Assembly: GCF_030463565.1 (NCBI RefSeq)
Contig: NC_134649.1
Location: forward strand, 4,041,501-4,105,500
Direction: 5' to 3'
DNA from: Pelecanus crispus
Lineage: Eukaryota > Chordata > Aves > Pelecaniformes > Pelecanidae
DNA length: 64,000 nt
Made by a program: the position numbers and the translations under genes. Position 1 is the stretch's first letter; each line of letters begins with the position of its first letter. Shown piece by piece: positions 49,561-62,421 of this stretch. Below the pieces are notes generated by a model. The model was not told where the DNA came from and did not search any database. It was given only the letters and a program-made list of their open reading frames with translations.

Positions 49561-52500
49561 AATGTTTTCTCACTGAACATTTAAACACACTGGTTTGGAC
49601 TTGTCAAAACTGTCTAGGTGAATTAGGCACGTTTCCATAATACTCCTGAACGGCCTTTAAATCATGAAGATGGATTTGGAAATGCTATCCAACTTTTTTT
49701 AAGTGGGTGGTGAAGTAGTATGGACAATACAGAGGCCTTTAATGTTTCGGTTATTGAAAACTTCTCTCATTTTGAAGCCTAGGTGGAGTCTATTTAAACA
49801 CTAGTCCTGCAGCAGACGTTTGCTTTGCTTTCCTCCCTTTTGACGCAGCTGGGCTTTTCAGTGACTGGAGCTTCTGCTGCATCATCATCTAGTGTTACCT
49901 GCAGCTCGTTACGCATTTCTGCAGAAATCTTTGCTGTATTTAGTGCTGTTATCCACCAAACTCCCCAAACTTTTATTTTCCACTAGATAGCTGCACGTTC
50001 CTGTCAAGACCAAAACACGGTCTCAGCCAGCAGCTCCTGATGGAACGGAGCGCCAGTTACTTGCCTGCTTTACGAGGTGGTGTGCCCTGATTAGCATTTG
50101 CTGCCAGCAGACTTGATAATCCCTCCAGAACAGACACATCAATAAAATAGCTCCCAAAATACCGTGGACGTGTTGCAAAGGGTGCGAGTCCAGCCTGCAC
50201 CAGGCCTGGGGCTGCTCTGGCTCCGTCGTGGATGGGGAGAAGGGCTGTGCCGAGGTGTTGTGCTGGGGAGGGCGTCCCCTCCTTCCAAACACACGGATAC
50301 TGTGAAATGTTCCAGTTCTTGGCTGTTGGGTTTTTAGTATTAGCTGAGAAGTCATATCCTTGACCGCTGTTTCTCAAATACTGTCTGCAGGTGAGCCTCG
50401 AAGTGCTGCTTTAAGGATTGTGAAGCCATTAACATTCTTGCGACAAATTCTGACCTTTAAAACAAAATGCATTTGGTCATATTCACAACATGCAGGGAAG
50501 GAAGAATGTGGAAAGGTTAGCGCAGCTCTGGGTTTGTTCCCTGCCATAAATGCACTGCCTGACAATTAAACACCCTGTGAGGAGCTGGTTCTTGCCCTCG
50601 CTGCACTGCTTTTTTGTATTAACGAGCAATCTTTGTCAAGTGACAGTGTACCAGAATCTATGGTGTATGAGACAGCTCAACTGATCTTTAAATTATTTTT
50701 TTTTAACCTGCTGAATGAAGGCATGTATAGCTGGATCTGGCTACGTGGCATTTGTGAAGATCTGTCTTTCAAGCATGCGGTGGTCTGCTTTTCAGTAGCA
50801 TTACTGTCTTTAAAAATTCTGTTGATACTTTGGCAGCCCATTGGCAGATCCGATCTTTTTTCGAAAAAACGTGGGTAGTTGCAGGCTCCCAAATAATGGC
50901 TCCTGTGGGCGCATCTGTAGCGCAGGCTGTAGGGCGGTGTGAAAGTAGGGGCCTGAGTAGGAACGTGCAAGAAACACATGGGCTGCGGCAGTTGCACGCA
51001 TTTGCAGTAAGCTGTCTTTCCTGAGCGAAAGCATTTCAAGTCAGTCTGCGTGTTGCCGTGCTGGGCTGTAAATACCCCTACTTGTTCTGCGTGGCTTAGA
51101 CTTGTACCCCACCATCAGGGAAAATCACCACACGACAGCAAGTTGCAATATAGAAGAGTTTGTATTTGAAGAAGCTGGAGGCATCTGATTTTTCTCGTGC
51201 TGCCTGTACAGGCCTCTTTGGAGTGCTGCTGTTTTTCGAGCAGTAGGTTTGGCCTCGAAAAGGCATTTGCTAGAATTGGTTTTAATTGTACTTCTGTACT
51301 TAGTTGATTTGTTCAGTCTCCAAACCCTAAAGAAGCACGCTTAAACCTATCACGGGCACTTCTGTTGCTTGGCTTCTGTGTCCCATTGACTTCCAGTTCC
51401 ACACAAGCTTGCAAGTTAAATATAAAGGGTTTTGCAAACTTCATCTGATATCTCTGAGAAAAATAGAAAGTTAGTAGACTGAATTCAGTGGTGCAGAATA
51501 TCTGTTTGAAGGTAGAAAATAACAGATTTCCAAAAAGGTGCTCCTTTCTTTAGGCATCTAGACAGAGTCGGGAGATTTTTCATGGGAATTTGAGAGAAGG
51601 GTCCTTCGGACTGTGAGGTCTTTCCTGTGAAATCATCTTGTATTTTTTTGGTGAGGACAGAGGGCTTAGTCTTTGGCTTCTGAACCTCTTGACCCAGAGG
51701 AATTTGGCCTCTTCCACTGCCCGCAGTGGCCAGTCGTGATCCCATCAGACTTGGAAGAATCCACAGGAGGTGGCTAAGACCGTCACTGCTCACTCCTCTG
51801 CTGCAGAAGCAGTTTCTGCTCGGGTGGCTTTTTTATTTTTTGAGTCCCTAAACTTCTCAGGAAGAAGTGACTGTAGGAGTTCAGTGGAAATGGCAAATTT
51901 AATCGTTTCTAAAACAAGCGAGCATCTTATTTCTTCACATCCTACCCTCTCTGGAGGTTTCCTGCTGGTACTGTTGATGACATTTATAGCTGTTGCTAAC
52001 CCGGAAAGGGCAGAAAAAAAAAAGAAAGAGACTTGTTATTTTTGCTGTCATAGCGGTACTCAGGACATCAGCTTTAGGAAATTGGAAGTGGATAGCTCTC
52101 TTACTAGCTATTAGTCTTCCTGTCCTTTCCATGCATGCTCCCCCAAATTTCTTCGCAGTATTCTGTAACATGAGGTTTTGAAGCATTTGATTATTCACTT
52201 TAACTGCAGTTAACTGCTTTAAATGCACTTCCCTCCATAAGAGCTAAAAAGCTTACTTCTTTCCTTGAGCAAGCTGCTTTCACATCTCAAAGCCACCACA
52301 CAAACTCCAGAATTCAGATTGTTTTGCAGATGCCAGGGAAAACAAAGCATTCAACTTCTGCTGTGAGTTTAAGGGAATAAGGTGTTCTACTCCCTGGCCT
52401 GTTTGTTAATATCCAAATGGCTGCTTAAAGGTTTTTTCCACTTCTGAGCTGTCTGTGAAGGGACCAGGAGCTCTGTGTTCTTTCCCCACATGGAAGGTAT

Positions 52501-55059
52501 TCCAAATGTTTAAAATGGTTTGAGAATGAATCTAGAAGAAGCCTTGTGACAGACTTTTGGAACAGGGAATAAATGTGCAATGTTTGGAAATGCAGTGTTT
52601 GGTGTACAGTTTTCTTTTAAAAAAAAAAAAAACAAAACACAAAACAAACCAACACAAAAGACTGAGGAAAATTGGCAGGGAAAAGGAGACTGAAGATCAC
52701 AGTTCCTGCATGGAGTGGTGTTGAAATCTGCAAGCTCTCTTGAAATACTGGGTGGGTTTTAAAGGGAGACTTACTCTAGGCCCCCACCTTTCTGATGTTT
52801 GTGCATCTTGCATGACCTTTATTTTTAGTACACTTGCTGTGTCGCAGCACTTACGTGGGATTTTGTTCTACTAAAAGCAGTCCAGCTCACACAACACCGC
52901 TACAAGCAAAATCTCTTCCCTGCTTTTGCCTACCTCTTGGTTAAAAAGAGAGCCAAGCGAAACAGAGAGCTGACTAAACCCATGTGCACGCAGCCCTCTG
53001 CAGCGGTGGCACAGCTCTTTCTGCACGCACGCTCGCCTGGGTTTCATCATCTTTGCTGCAGAGGGAACAGTGTCCCTTTAAGGTCTGGCTTCTGGGGCTG
53101 TTTGAGGTTTACCCAACTTCTTTTTAGAAGGTGCTGTTCAGACTTGCTATGAAGCAATGATCTGAAGGGGATGTCTGATATTTCTAATCTTTTTAAGCTA
53201 CAGTTTAAAATTTGGTCCGACACCTTCCTGCTTTTTTTAGGATTTGGTACGGTGCCAAACTTTGTCTTTACTCAGAACGACCCTGCAGAGTTTGGAAAGG
53301 AACTCTTTTCTTCACATCTCATTGCCTCGTAATTTATATGGTTTGCTTAAGAGTCCTCTGTGTTGTTGGCGTGTGTTTCCAAAAAGCTGTATAGAAAGGA
53401 GTACAGTTCTGGAGACCTGTAAAAATCTAGGTAGGCTTTGCTACTCGCTTGAGAAGATGTCTAGGGGAAGAAAGTGGTTCTGGTTTTGAGCTCACCCTGT
53501 CATCCAGACGGCACAACTGCCTTAGGGGTCTCAATCTTTGGGGTTTTTTTTCTTCCTTAAGTTACAATTAGTGCATTGCAGTGGCAAACTGCTAGCACTT
53601 TTCCCCCCATCATTTCTTCCAGAGTCCTTGCTTTGTGCATGCTTTAAATATTAATATAAGGATTAATTCCTATGGTAACACCGTGAAAGTCTTTCTTGGT
53701 AATTATTAAAGGTAACACTTCTAGTTTTCTCACTGTGCTGCTCCTGCACCTCTCCCTAATCTCCTTAGACTGAAGCTGAAGATTGCTACCGAGACCCTAC
53801 CAGGACGAAAAGGCGGGGGAGGTAGTGACCCAGCTTTAAAATTTTGTTCTTGCCAGTTTTCAGCCCAAATCCTTCCAGCACGACAAAGGAAGAATGATCT
53901 CTTTTGCTGTGCGGGCACAGAAGAATAAAATTCTGTGTTTGAGCTTTAAATGGATTTGCTGGCATGCACTTACAAGATGTTAAGGCTTTGACAGAGGGAG
54001 CTTTTATTAGAAGGAAAAAAAGAGATGTAGTAGCTTCTTTCGCTTCCCTTCCCAATTAGGTTTTGGTAAAACTAACTGGATTTCTCCCCTCCCCTTTTAA
54101 TTTTGTTACACATGCAGCTAGAAATCAAATAATGGGCGTGTGCAGTTCGATTTCACCTCTGGGAGAGCTGCTTCTAGATTTCCTATATTAGTCAGCATGG
54201 TGCTCTGCACTCTGGGTGAAGGAGCTGAGCATCCATTAAGTCGTAGCAGCTTATGACTTTAACTCTTTTGTGTCCAGCAGCTGAGATATCTCAGGGAAGA
54301 AATGCTGCTGTGCAGTTCTCTAGGTCTCCGGCACCTTTGTATCAGGGGCCAGCACAGTGCCACATACATGTGTGTCCTACTTACTGGTGCAACAGAAGGA
54401 CCTGCATTTTTAATCACAATAATATCGTTTGTCTTGCTTGCAAAGAGCAAAGGTTGTAATCATCTTCTTGGGGAGAGAGAATGCAAATTGGAAGTCAGAC
54501 AATTTTAAGGTTGGTTGAGGGATTTTTTTTTTTTTTTTTAATATGCTGCCTCAAGCTTTGATTTGACTGGTCCGCTCTTTGTTACCTTGCTGTTTTCTTT
54601 TAAGTCTGCAAACAGTAATTGCTGTGCTAACATTGTCATTACATGTTGTTTTACAGTGTTATTTCCTCATGTGCTCTTCCTTCAATGGTTCAAAGCCCAT
54701 TTAATTACAGTGATTACAGCGTTAGGCTGATTTTCTGATCCATATCTGATCTGAGCTTCATACTTCCCTCACGCCAAGAAAAGGACCTTTCAGGTGTCTG
54801 CGTTGGTGACCTTTTCTAACAACTCAGTGCAGTGGTGAGGCTCCAGGCAGACTTGGGGTTTTGCCACGTGCATTTGGTGAGTCAGCTGTTTGCATTTGTA
54901 TTTTCCGGCTATGTGAGCGCAAATAAGGACCGGGGCAGGGCAGGTTGATCTGGAAGAAGTCTAGTTGCTTACTGAGTTTATACAGGTAATGTTTTGAGGA
55001 CTGACTGGCCGGCAAGCAGCACTGCAGACAAGGGACGTGGTGGGCAACAAGTTGCACAT

Positions 55060-55690
55060 GAGACATCAGTATGCCCTTGCAGCAGAGATGGACACAGCAT
55101 CCTGGGATGCGTTGGGCAGAGCATTGCCAGCAGGTCGAGGGAGGTGGTCCTTCCCCTCTGCTCAGCCCTGGTGAGGCACATCTGGAGTGCTGGGTCCAGT
55201 GCTGGGCTCCCCACTGCGAGTGAGACGTAGACATACTGGAGCGAGTCCAGTCACAGGCCTTGAGAAAGGTGTGAGGACTGGAGCATCTGGTGTACGGGGA
55301 GAGGCGGAGAGAGCTGGGGCTGTTCAGCTGGGAGAAAGGAGGCTCGGGGGGATCTCATCAGCATGTATAAATACCTGGTGGGGTGGTAAGGAAGATGGAG
55401 TCAGCCTCTTCTCAGTGGTGCTGACTGGATAAGGGGCAACGGGCCCAAACTGGAATACAGGAAATTACGTTTAAACGTAAGATAAAACTTCGTTACTGCA
55501 AGGGTGGTCAGATATGGGAACCGGGTGGTGAGACGTGGGAACCGGTTGCCCAGAGAGGCTGTGGAGTCTCCATTGCTGGAGACAGTCAACGCCCAACTGG
55601 GCAGGGTCCTGAACAACCTGCTTTAGTTGCCCTCCTTTGAGCAGGGTGGTGGGACTAGCTGATATTTAGAGGTTCCTCCCCACCTCATTC
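55060..55690 (+). mobile_element. CR1 LINE 3' fragment, degenerate (copy 4)
   Basis: A diverged CR1 copy recognisable by AGCAGGTCGAGGGAGGTGGT, CTCAGCCCTGGTGAGGCACA, CTGGGGCTGTTCAGCTGGGA, GGTTGCCCAGAGAGGCTGTG and GAGTCTCCATTGCTGGAGAC, in the usual order. The coding frame is broken by several indels and stops. A short internal duplication (ATATGGGAACCGGGTGGTGAG then ACGTGGGAACCGG) occurs at about 55513-55545. The 3' UTR is short and the ATTCTATG end is eroded. Clearly older than copies 1-3. Confidence 0.88.
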
Positions 55691-55969
55691 ATTCTGTTAC
55701 AGTTACTGAAGCTTCTTAAATGGCCTTTGGACTGGATTTTACCATTTGGTAAACCACTGGAAAATGCAACCCTTTTGCAATCCTTTTGCAATTGGCAGTT
55801 GCCTGTTGGATGTGCGAATGCAACTCCAAGTGAAATTGTTCACACATATCCTAGAGAAGGAGTCCAAGTTGCTTGCTCATAAAATATTTGAGACTTGGGG
55901 CTGTTGGCTGCAAATTGGGCAATGCATTCAAATTTGGGTTGCATGCGGTAAACCTCTATCTGTGTAATA

Positions 55970-56140
55970 GAAGGGCAGGGAACCTTTTCATTGCTAATGG
56001 CCCAGTAAATGCTTTCAACACATTTGACGGGCCACATCTTGACACACACTTGTTACTGTGCGTATTGTGCTATGCATAATAAACTAAAACAAATAATATG
56101 GCTGTGAGCCATATGTTCCTTGTCATTGACTTACTGCGGC
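55970..56140. mobile_element. Possible degenerate hAT-like DNA transposon remnant
   Basis: The left part GGGCAGGGAACCTTTTCATT with GCTAATGGCCCAG and GACGGGCCACA, and the right part GGCTGTGAGCCATATGTTCC, resemble the ends of old hAT (Charlie-like) elements, whose inverted termini carry GGGAACC and GGGCC motifs. The two outer ends are approximately inverted (CAGGGAACC versus TGTTCCTTG). No transposase frame remains and the match is by eye only. Confidence 0.3.
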
Positions 56141-58209
56141 AGAGATTTTCAGAAGAGATTGAAACCTTTGCCTGCCTTGTATGGGTCGTCTTGCTCGGTC
56201 ATCCCTGTTTGTGCCAAGTAAAATTGCACTTGTTCTTGGGGCTTGTGGTCTTGAGATAGAGGCTGAGGCGTTAAAAGTTACAGGTCTGTCACTCTCTTAG
56301 CACCATTGCACACATAGCTTTTCCCCATCGGGCTGGGTATTTGCACGTTCTGCGCCGACAACTGTCATGCGAGTCCATTAAAACTGGTAGTCAGCACATG
56401 GACATTGAGCATTTGCAGGGGGGAGACCCAGAACCTGTCTTCATTAATTTTAAATATTGCCTCAAAAGCATTCGTACGCAACTAGAGCAGTACCCGAGGA
56501 GTTTGTCCTGCCATCCAGGCAAAATTACAGCCTGCAGTAAATAGGACTGATTGTGGGAACTGCCTTTCCTGTAAAGACACATCAGGATAACAAGCAGCTT
56601 GATGGGTGACTTTCCTTTTTGGCCTCCTGCGGTGCTTTGAAAGCCTGGGTGGTCACTTGCTGTCTCAGCATCTTCCTTTTTTTTTTTTTTTTTAAAAAAA
56701 AAGGGGGGGGGGGGCAGGGGGGGGAGAAGAACTTTCCAACAGCTGTCAGTCCAAGAGGCCATAAATGAGAACAAAGCACTCGCAGTGAGACGTGGCAGTC
56801 AGTGTCTGGACCCAGCATGCGGGAGCCTTCAGAGGTGATGTCCTGAGGGCGCTGGGATGAACTTTAAGTCAAAACACATCCCTTTGGGGCACACATCCAG
56901 CACCACGCTTGCCAAGCAGCACGCTTACTGCCCGGGGAGGTGCACCTGCACTGGGGCTGGTGGTTCAGGGCTGACACTGGGATTTGCCTTCTGTGTCCCC
57001 TCCCCAGAAGGCAGGATGCGTGCCGGGGTGACCGGGCTACAGACCTCCAGCCTGCAGCTCCCAGCACAGCCTGTATGACTCAAAAACGAGCCCGCTTTGA
57101 AGAGCGTAGGAGAAGCAGGCATGTCAGCATAGTGGACGAGGGAGAAAGATGTGTTCTCCCCACCTCCATCCCTTCTTTAATCTTTCCTCTCCAGCTGTGG
57201 GTTCCCATGGTTTTGGGGGGGCTGATCCACACAGATATCTGGGCTCTACTCCTCTCCTCGATAGCCCTTTGTAGGACATCAGCTGAAAGTGTTGAGCCGA
57301 AAACACAGGATGTGGTGTATGGTTGCAGTTGTGCGGTGGGGTGTAGAGGCAGCTCACAACCCTCCCTATTTTAGTTTTGGGGGTGTACCCCAGCTTTCTT
57401 GGCAGATGAAGCAGCCTGTGAGAGCAAAGGGGCTGAGGTGTTACCATGTCCTGGCTGTGCTGCTGAGTGTGAAGCCCTCTAGCAACTGTGCAAAAGTGGG
57501 TGTGATGTGGAAAAGCAGCTCTTCACATCCCCTTTAAGGTGAACAGCTGTTCTCAAAAGAAGTCCAGTGCTTCTTTCTTTCCTTTCTTTTCGTAAAGTAA
57601 TGAAATCTGTAAGGAAGACCAGGACTTCGCTTGCCAAATCTGATCATTTAAGTGGTTTTCCAGGATGCTGTGTTTTGTCTTCTGTTGATTAAATGCCTAT
57701 TTACAGGGGAGAAAAACATTATGGATTAAACTGCCCTGTTTTTTCTCTGATTACATAAAGGATGATTTGCATATAGTCTAAAAGTAAAAATGTTCCAAAC
57801 TGAACTGTTTTACAGCCCTTATGTTTTAACTATATTTAATACCTTTACAGTTTGTCTTAAGCAGGAAGCACCACCGGTTCAGGGGAAAGCACATATGTTA
57901 ATGTTGTCACGTTACTTTTGCATCGTAATGGCTGCCTTCCAATAAACTTAACATTACCTACACCTTCAAGGCAGGGAAGTGCTGTGTTACACAGATTTTT
58001 ATGCATGTATCTTTGTGTGTATTTATGACTCTTTAAATGGGGAAAGTGGATGACAGAGGAGAAACGCTTCAATCTGGTGTTACAGGATATCGCTAGCAGA
58101 TTTAGTGCGTGTGTGTATCCTTTCAGGCCAAGGAAGGATAGAGGGGGATCATACAAAGAGTGTATTTTGAAGCAAACTGTTCTCATTTTACTTAGAGGGT
58201 ATGTAGGGA
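56141..58209. other. Intron 2 block between the hAT-like remnant and CR1 copy 5
   Basis: About 2 kb without a recognised gene, apart from the homopolymer tract at 56677-56724. The interval 56850-57400 is somewhat GC-richer, but no open frame there has family resemblance. Confidence 0.5.
56677..56724. repeat. T17-A9-G12 compound homopolymer tract
   Basis: T17 (56677-56693) is followed directly by A9 (56694-56702) and G12 (56703-56714), then CA and G8 (56717-56724). The T/A junction could fold back and the G block could form a quadruplex. Sequencing length error is likely here. Confidence 0.9.
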
Positions 58210-58830
58210 CTTCAGTCAGCTCAAGGCTGGGCTGACAGAAATGTTGTGGGGTTTAGGAGGAAAAAATGTAACGTTCTGCACATGGAGTGGAACGATGCCT
58301 GTGTCAGTGTGGCTGAAAAGGACCTAGGGTTGGTGATGGGCACTAGGTTGAGTACAAGCCCAGAGTGCAATTGTCACCCATAAAGCAAAGCATTTATTAT
58401 CTATGTTAGAAGCCTGGCCAGCAGGATGAGGGAAGTTCTTATCCCCCTCTGCTTGACACTGGTGAGATACATCTAAAATATTCTCCCCTCAGCTCAAAAG
58501 GGGCATGGAGAGACTGCGGAAGGTTTAGCAGGAGGCCACCAAGATGGCCAGAGACCCATGAGTCACAGGTGTCCTCCAAGGAGGAGCTGAGGGAGCTGGA
58601 CTTGTTTCCTCTGGTGAAGAAGCTCAGGAGTCATCTAACAGCTACCTACAACTATTTGAAGGGCAGATGTGAAGATGATGGAGCCAAACTCTTCAGTAGT
58701 GCCTGGTGGTACAAGGAGCAATGGCCACATAATGAAGCGTATGGGGTTCAAAGCTGTGCCAATAGCCCAGCTTCAAGCAGGAGGTTGGGCTAGAGTCCTT
58801 CCGAGGTCCTTCATAATTAAAGCTTCTCTA
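58210..58830 (+). mobile_element. CR1 LINE 3' fragment, degenerate (copy 5)
   Basis: A strongly diverged CR1 recognised from the ordered remnants GTTCTGCACATGGAG, GAAAAGGACCTAGGGTTGGT, GCCAGCAGGATGAGGGAAGT, CTGGTGAGATACATCTA, GGAGCTGAGGGAGCTGGACT and ACCTACAACTATTTGAAGGG. The usual 3' UTR end is replaced by AGTCCTTCCGAGGTCCTTCAT at about 58793-58814. It is broken by many indels and carries no usable frame. Probably among the oldest elements in the window. Confidence 0.8.
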
Positions 58831-61800
58831 ATCTTGTGAAGAGCTCACTCAGACTTTAGGGTAAAATGTGCAACAGCTGTCTACCACTATAGTCTTAAAG
58901 CAAACAAAACCTGATCTGGCGAGCCTGAATGTGGCTTTGTTCTGGTGTCTTCTGAGTGACTAATGCTGCGAGGAGGTGGGAGGGAGGCACGGACAGGGAG
59001 CGTCTGGGTTGTCACTGCATGGCCAAATCGCCTACAACTTTGGCATTCTGTTTGGCCGCCTGCACCTATTTAACGTGACTCTGGTTGTGGTGGGTTTAAT
59101 GTTGCTTTTTATTGAAATTTAAATTATGATGGGCCTTCTGTAGGTGAGTAGGAGGATTTTTTTTAATCCTGATCTGAGACAATGTCAGGCAGGAACCAGT
59201 GCATGGGGGATCAAAGTGAGCCACGTTCTCTGGGCTTGCGTGCAATGGGGACAGCTTTAGGATGTTGTTGTCTGGGCTGAATTTTTAGGCAGGAGGTGGC
59301 GAGGAAGTGAAACAGATCTTGTTTTCACATGCGACATAGATACTCCATTGGAGTCCTGGCAAAAAATCCAGCCTTGCGAGTGATATTTAATTTGACCCTC
59401 TGTACTACTACTAGGCAGAAACTCTTGTGTGTGTCAGGTTAACACCCAACAGGTTTTTAGGTTAACACCCATGCACGTTTCTCAGCACACTAACAGGGCA
59501 TGGGGTAAAGAAAGTGCTAAGCATGTGGTTTTGCCCTGTCAGAATACTGCTTGGGGCAAAATAGTTTCATTAGGGTTTATCAGCTGATGTCAGGATATAT
59601 GGGGTCTGGCTCCTTTCCGGGGTCAGCTGCACCTCGTCAGGGCAGACCGACAGCTACTTCTCCCCTTTTGGCTCATGGGGTAAATTCTTCCCTTGCAGGA
59701 TATGAGAAATTTTCGTTGACATCAGTGTGAGGTTGTCATGCTCTGTGGGAAGAAGTGGGCCCAGAACAGATACTGCTCCTCCTGAGATCTTCCAGCAAGG
59801 ATGTGTAAATCTGTTTTGTAGCATTTCCACTTTTTGCTGTGGTCTTAGCCATGTCATCGCATGGCTGAAAAGCCCGATTCCCTTATGTAGGAAGTCTGAG
59901 CTCAGTTGCGTCTTGGACTCTTGGCTGTGTCTTGGGTTTTCAATGTGAAACCGATAAGCTGACCTTCAGGCTGAATATTTTTGGGGAAGGAAGAGGATGC
60001 AGAATTATTGTGCAGTTGGTACATCTTGTGTTAATTAAAGGTGAAGCTGTGTTTGAAAATACACTATTAAAAGGCACTGAGGAGAAAACGGCTGTAGGAA
60101 GTCAAAGCTTGGAGGCTCGCCATGCTGCTTCACTGAGCAATGTTGGTGAATGTCTACGCGCTGTCCGGTTTGGTACTGATGGCTTAATTTAAGACTCTGC
60201 AAATGCTTGTAAGACCTTCCTGAATGTGAAATGACACAGTGGAGCAACGTTGGCAGTGCTGTTCTGCCTTGGCTTTATTTTTGACCGGTTGGCTTAAACT
60301 GTTCTATCTACTGTCGTGGCTTTTCGTGATTCATTTTTAGAAAGTGCAAGCACAGAAAGCTGTCTGTCTGGCTTACTTTACCGATTATGTCCAAGATTTT
60401 CAGTAGTTTAGATATGACCACAGTCTTACTTCCTTCTGTCTGAAGGATGGCCGCCAGATTGAGAAGTAGCATGCATCATACCACTGACGCACATCGAGGG
60501 AAATCCGGGAGCTGTCTGCTGGAACGGTCTGCTGCCCTTTTTTTGAAGGAAACTAGGGGGAAAAAAAAAAAAACCAGGACAAAACTGAGCAACAGTGTGC
60601 GATACTTGAGCCACCAGTGCATAGACTGATTGTCTCCACCACCGCCTTAATCAGACATTTGATAAGCAAGTTAGAGCAGCACTTAGGAATTTTGAATATA
60701 GTTGAGATGTCCTAGTTTGTGAGGAGTTTCAGGGCTGTGCCTGTGGGCGAATTATTCAGAATTTGAAACTTCCAAATCAGGGAGGAAAGAAAGGAAACAT
60801 ACTCAAGAGCTGAATTTTTTTATTTTTTTCAAGTGGAAAAATTCTAGTCAGCATGCTTTTAATTGCAAGTGATGCATTTTAATGTGTTTCCTACAGCTCG
60901 TGTTGCTGAAGAGAATTATGTCTGATACAGAGGATCCTCGTTATCTCACCACTTTGTCAGGAAGAAAGCGTTGAGTAGCCGATCTAGTTCATGGTAAAAT
61001 CCCTTAGCGCTCTGGGCAGGCAGCAGCAAGCACAGAACGATGAGAGCGCAGCAGCGAGATCCTTTGCAGTGCCGAGGCGAGGGATGCTCAGTGTTGCAGG
61101 GGAGCAGGTACGTGAAATGAGTAATGAAGTCCGGCCGCTGTCAGCCCCTCTGACAGCCAGCCCAGCGCCGTGTTGTAACACAAGTCATTTCTGTGGAGGT
61201 GGCAAAACAGCGTCCCTGTTGCACTGGGAGTCGACATATGGAGAGGTGTTGAAGCAGATCCTCTTACGCAAGCAAGCTAATGAGATGTGCACCCGGCATT
61301 GCTTCTCAGTGTTAAAGCCAAGGGGACAGCAAAGCCTGATTTCTCCAGGGTTTCTTTTCCCCTGCCACATGTTTTTGCTGGGCAGTTGTGAAAATATCAG
61401 CTCACGAGTATGAACACTGGCACTGGACTTGTTTAAAAAGAAAAAAAAAAACCTAATCACTCCCTTCTGATTAACCTCTTCCATCTTCTGCATCATCGTT
61501 GCTTAATTATTGCTAATGATTGTCAGGGAAGTTAAAGGAGAGGTGTTCATAGAGTCTGTAATGAAATCTGCAGTTGGACAACAGAGGAATAAAATCTCTA
61601 ATTATCCAGGCTGGGAATTTAGCTGTGATAGTATGGCTATGTATTCAGCAGTGATTATATGCAAGATTACATGTCCTTCTGGACAGATCTTTAGCTTAAC
61701 TGGCTCTGTGGGAGGCATCTGGGATCAGGCTACAATCCCATAGTATGTAGAGTAATTCATGCTAGGAATTGTGCACACAACTTCAAACTATTTTAAAGGA

Positions 61801-62390
61801 GCATTTTCGGAAGCATTTTGTGGATGGGAATGTTTGAATTGATGATCAGCAAGGAAATTGCATAGCAGGGAATTTCACTAGGGTTGATGCTACAGAGACA
61901 CACATGCGTATAAAATATTGTAAATGTATAAAATATAGTTTGTGTATGTGTTCTAGCATGTGTGCTTTGAAAGGCTTATGGTCCTGGGAGCTGCATCTCA
62001 GCTTCTTGAGAGTATAAATTTTCAGCAGTACTTCTTCCAGTAAAAATCAGGTGAATAGTCTAGACAGAGGTGACGGAGGATTTCCCTCTGAACAGGAACC
62101 CAGGAGAAGCTAGAAACTGGAGTGAGTCTAATGGGAGAGGACAGGGCTTGGGCCTCTTCTTTTTTTCTTTTATTTTTTTTTATACTGTAGTTAGCTGGCA
62201 GTCCATCCAAAATCAGTTGGCTGTATTAATTCTTCCTAAGTGAAAGCTTTACATGGGTGTAACTCTTTCTTTTCTTTGGCAGCCAAACCATTTTTATTTC
62301 CAAAGGCAGAAAAGTCTGGGGTTTTTTTTCTCATTTGGTGCCATTTCTAGGTAATGGAGCTTCAGCTGACCCAGCACTTAAAAACACTTC

Positions 62391-62421
<31 letters not shown>

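Larger units (their letters stand above)
43149..55059. other. Intron 2 block between CR1 copies 3 and 4
   Basis: About 11.9 kb without a recognised gene. It contains a (CTC)n run at about 43457-43482, a canonical G-quadruplex motif at 44068-44084, a TTG-rich stretch at about 45756-45777 and a possible ancient repeat at 49405-49560. A-rich and T-rich tracts occur at 47010-47025 and 52618-52632. Confidence 0.5.

Noticed and set aside
62191..62419. Processed retrocopy ending in A29
   Set aside because: The sequence before the A-run does not resemble any RNA or mRNA I recognise, and no target-site duplication is visible.
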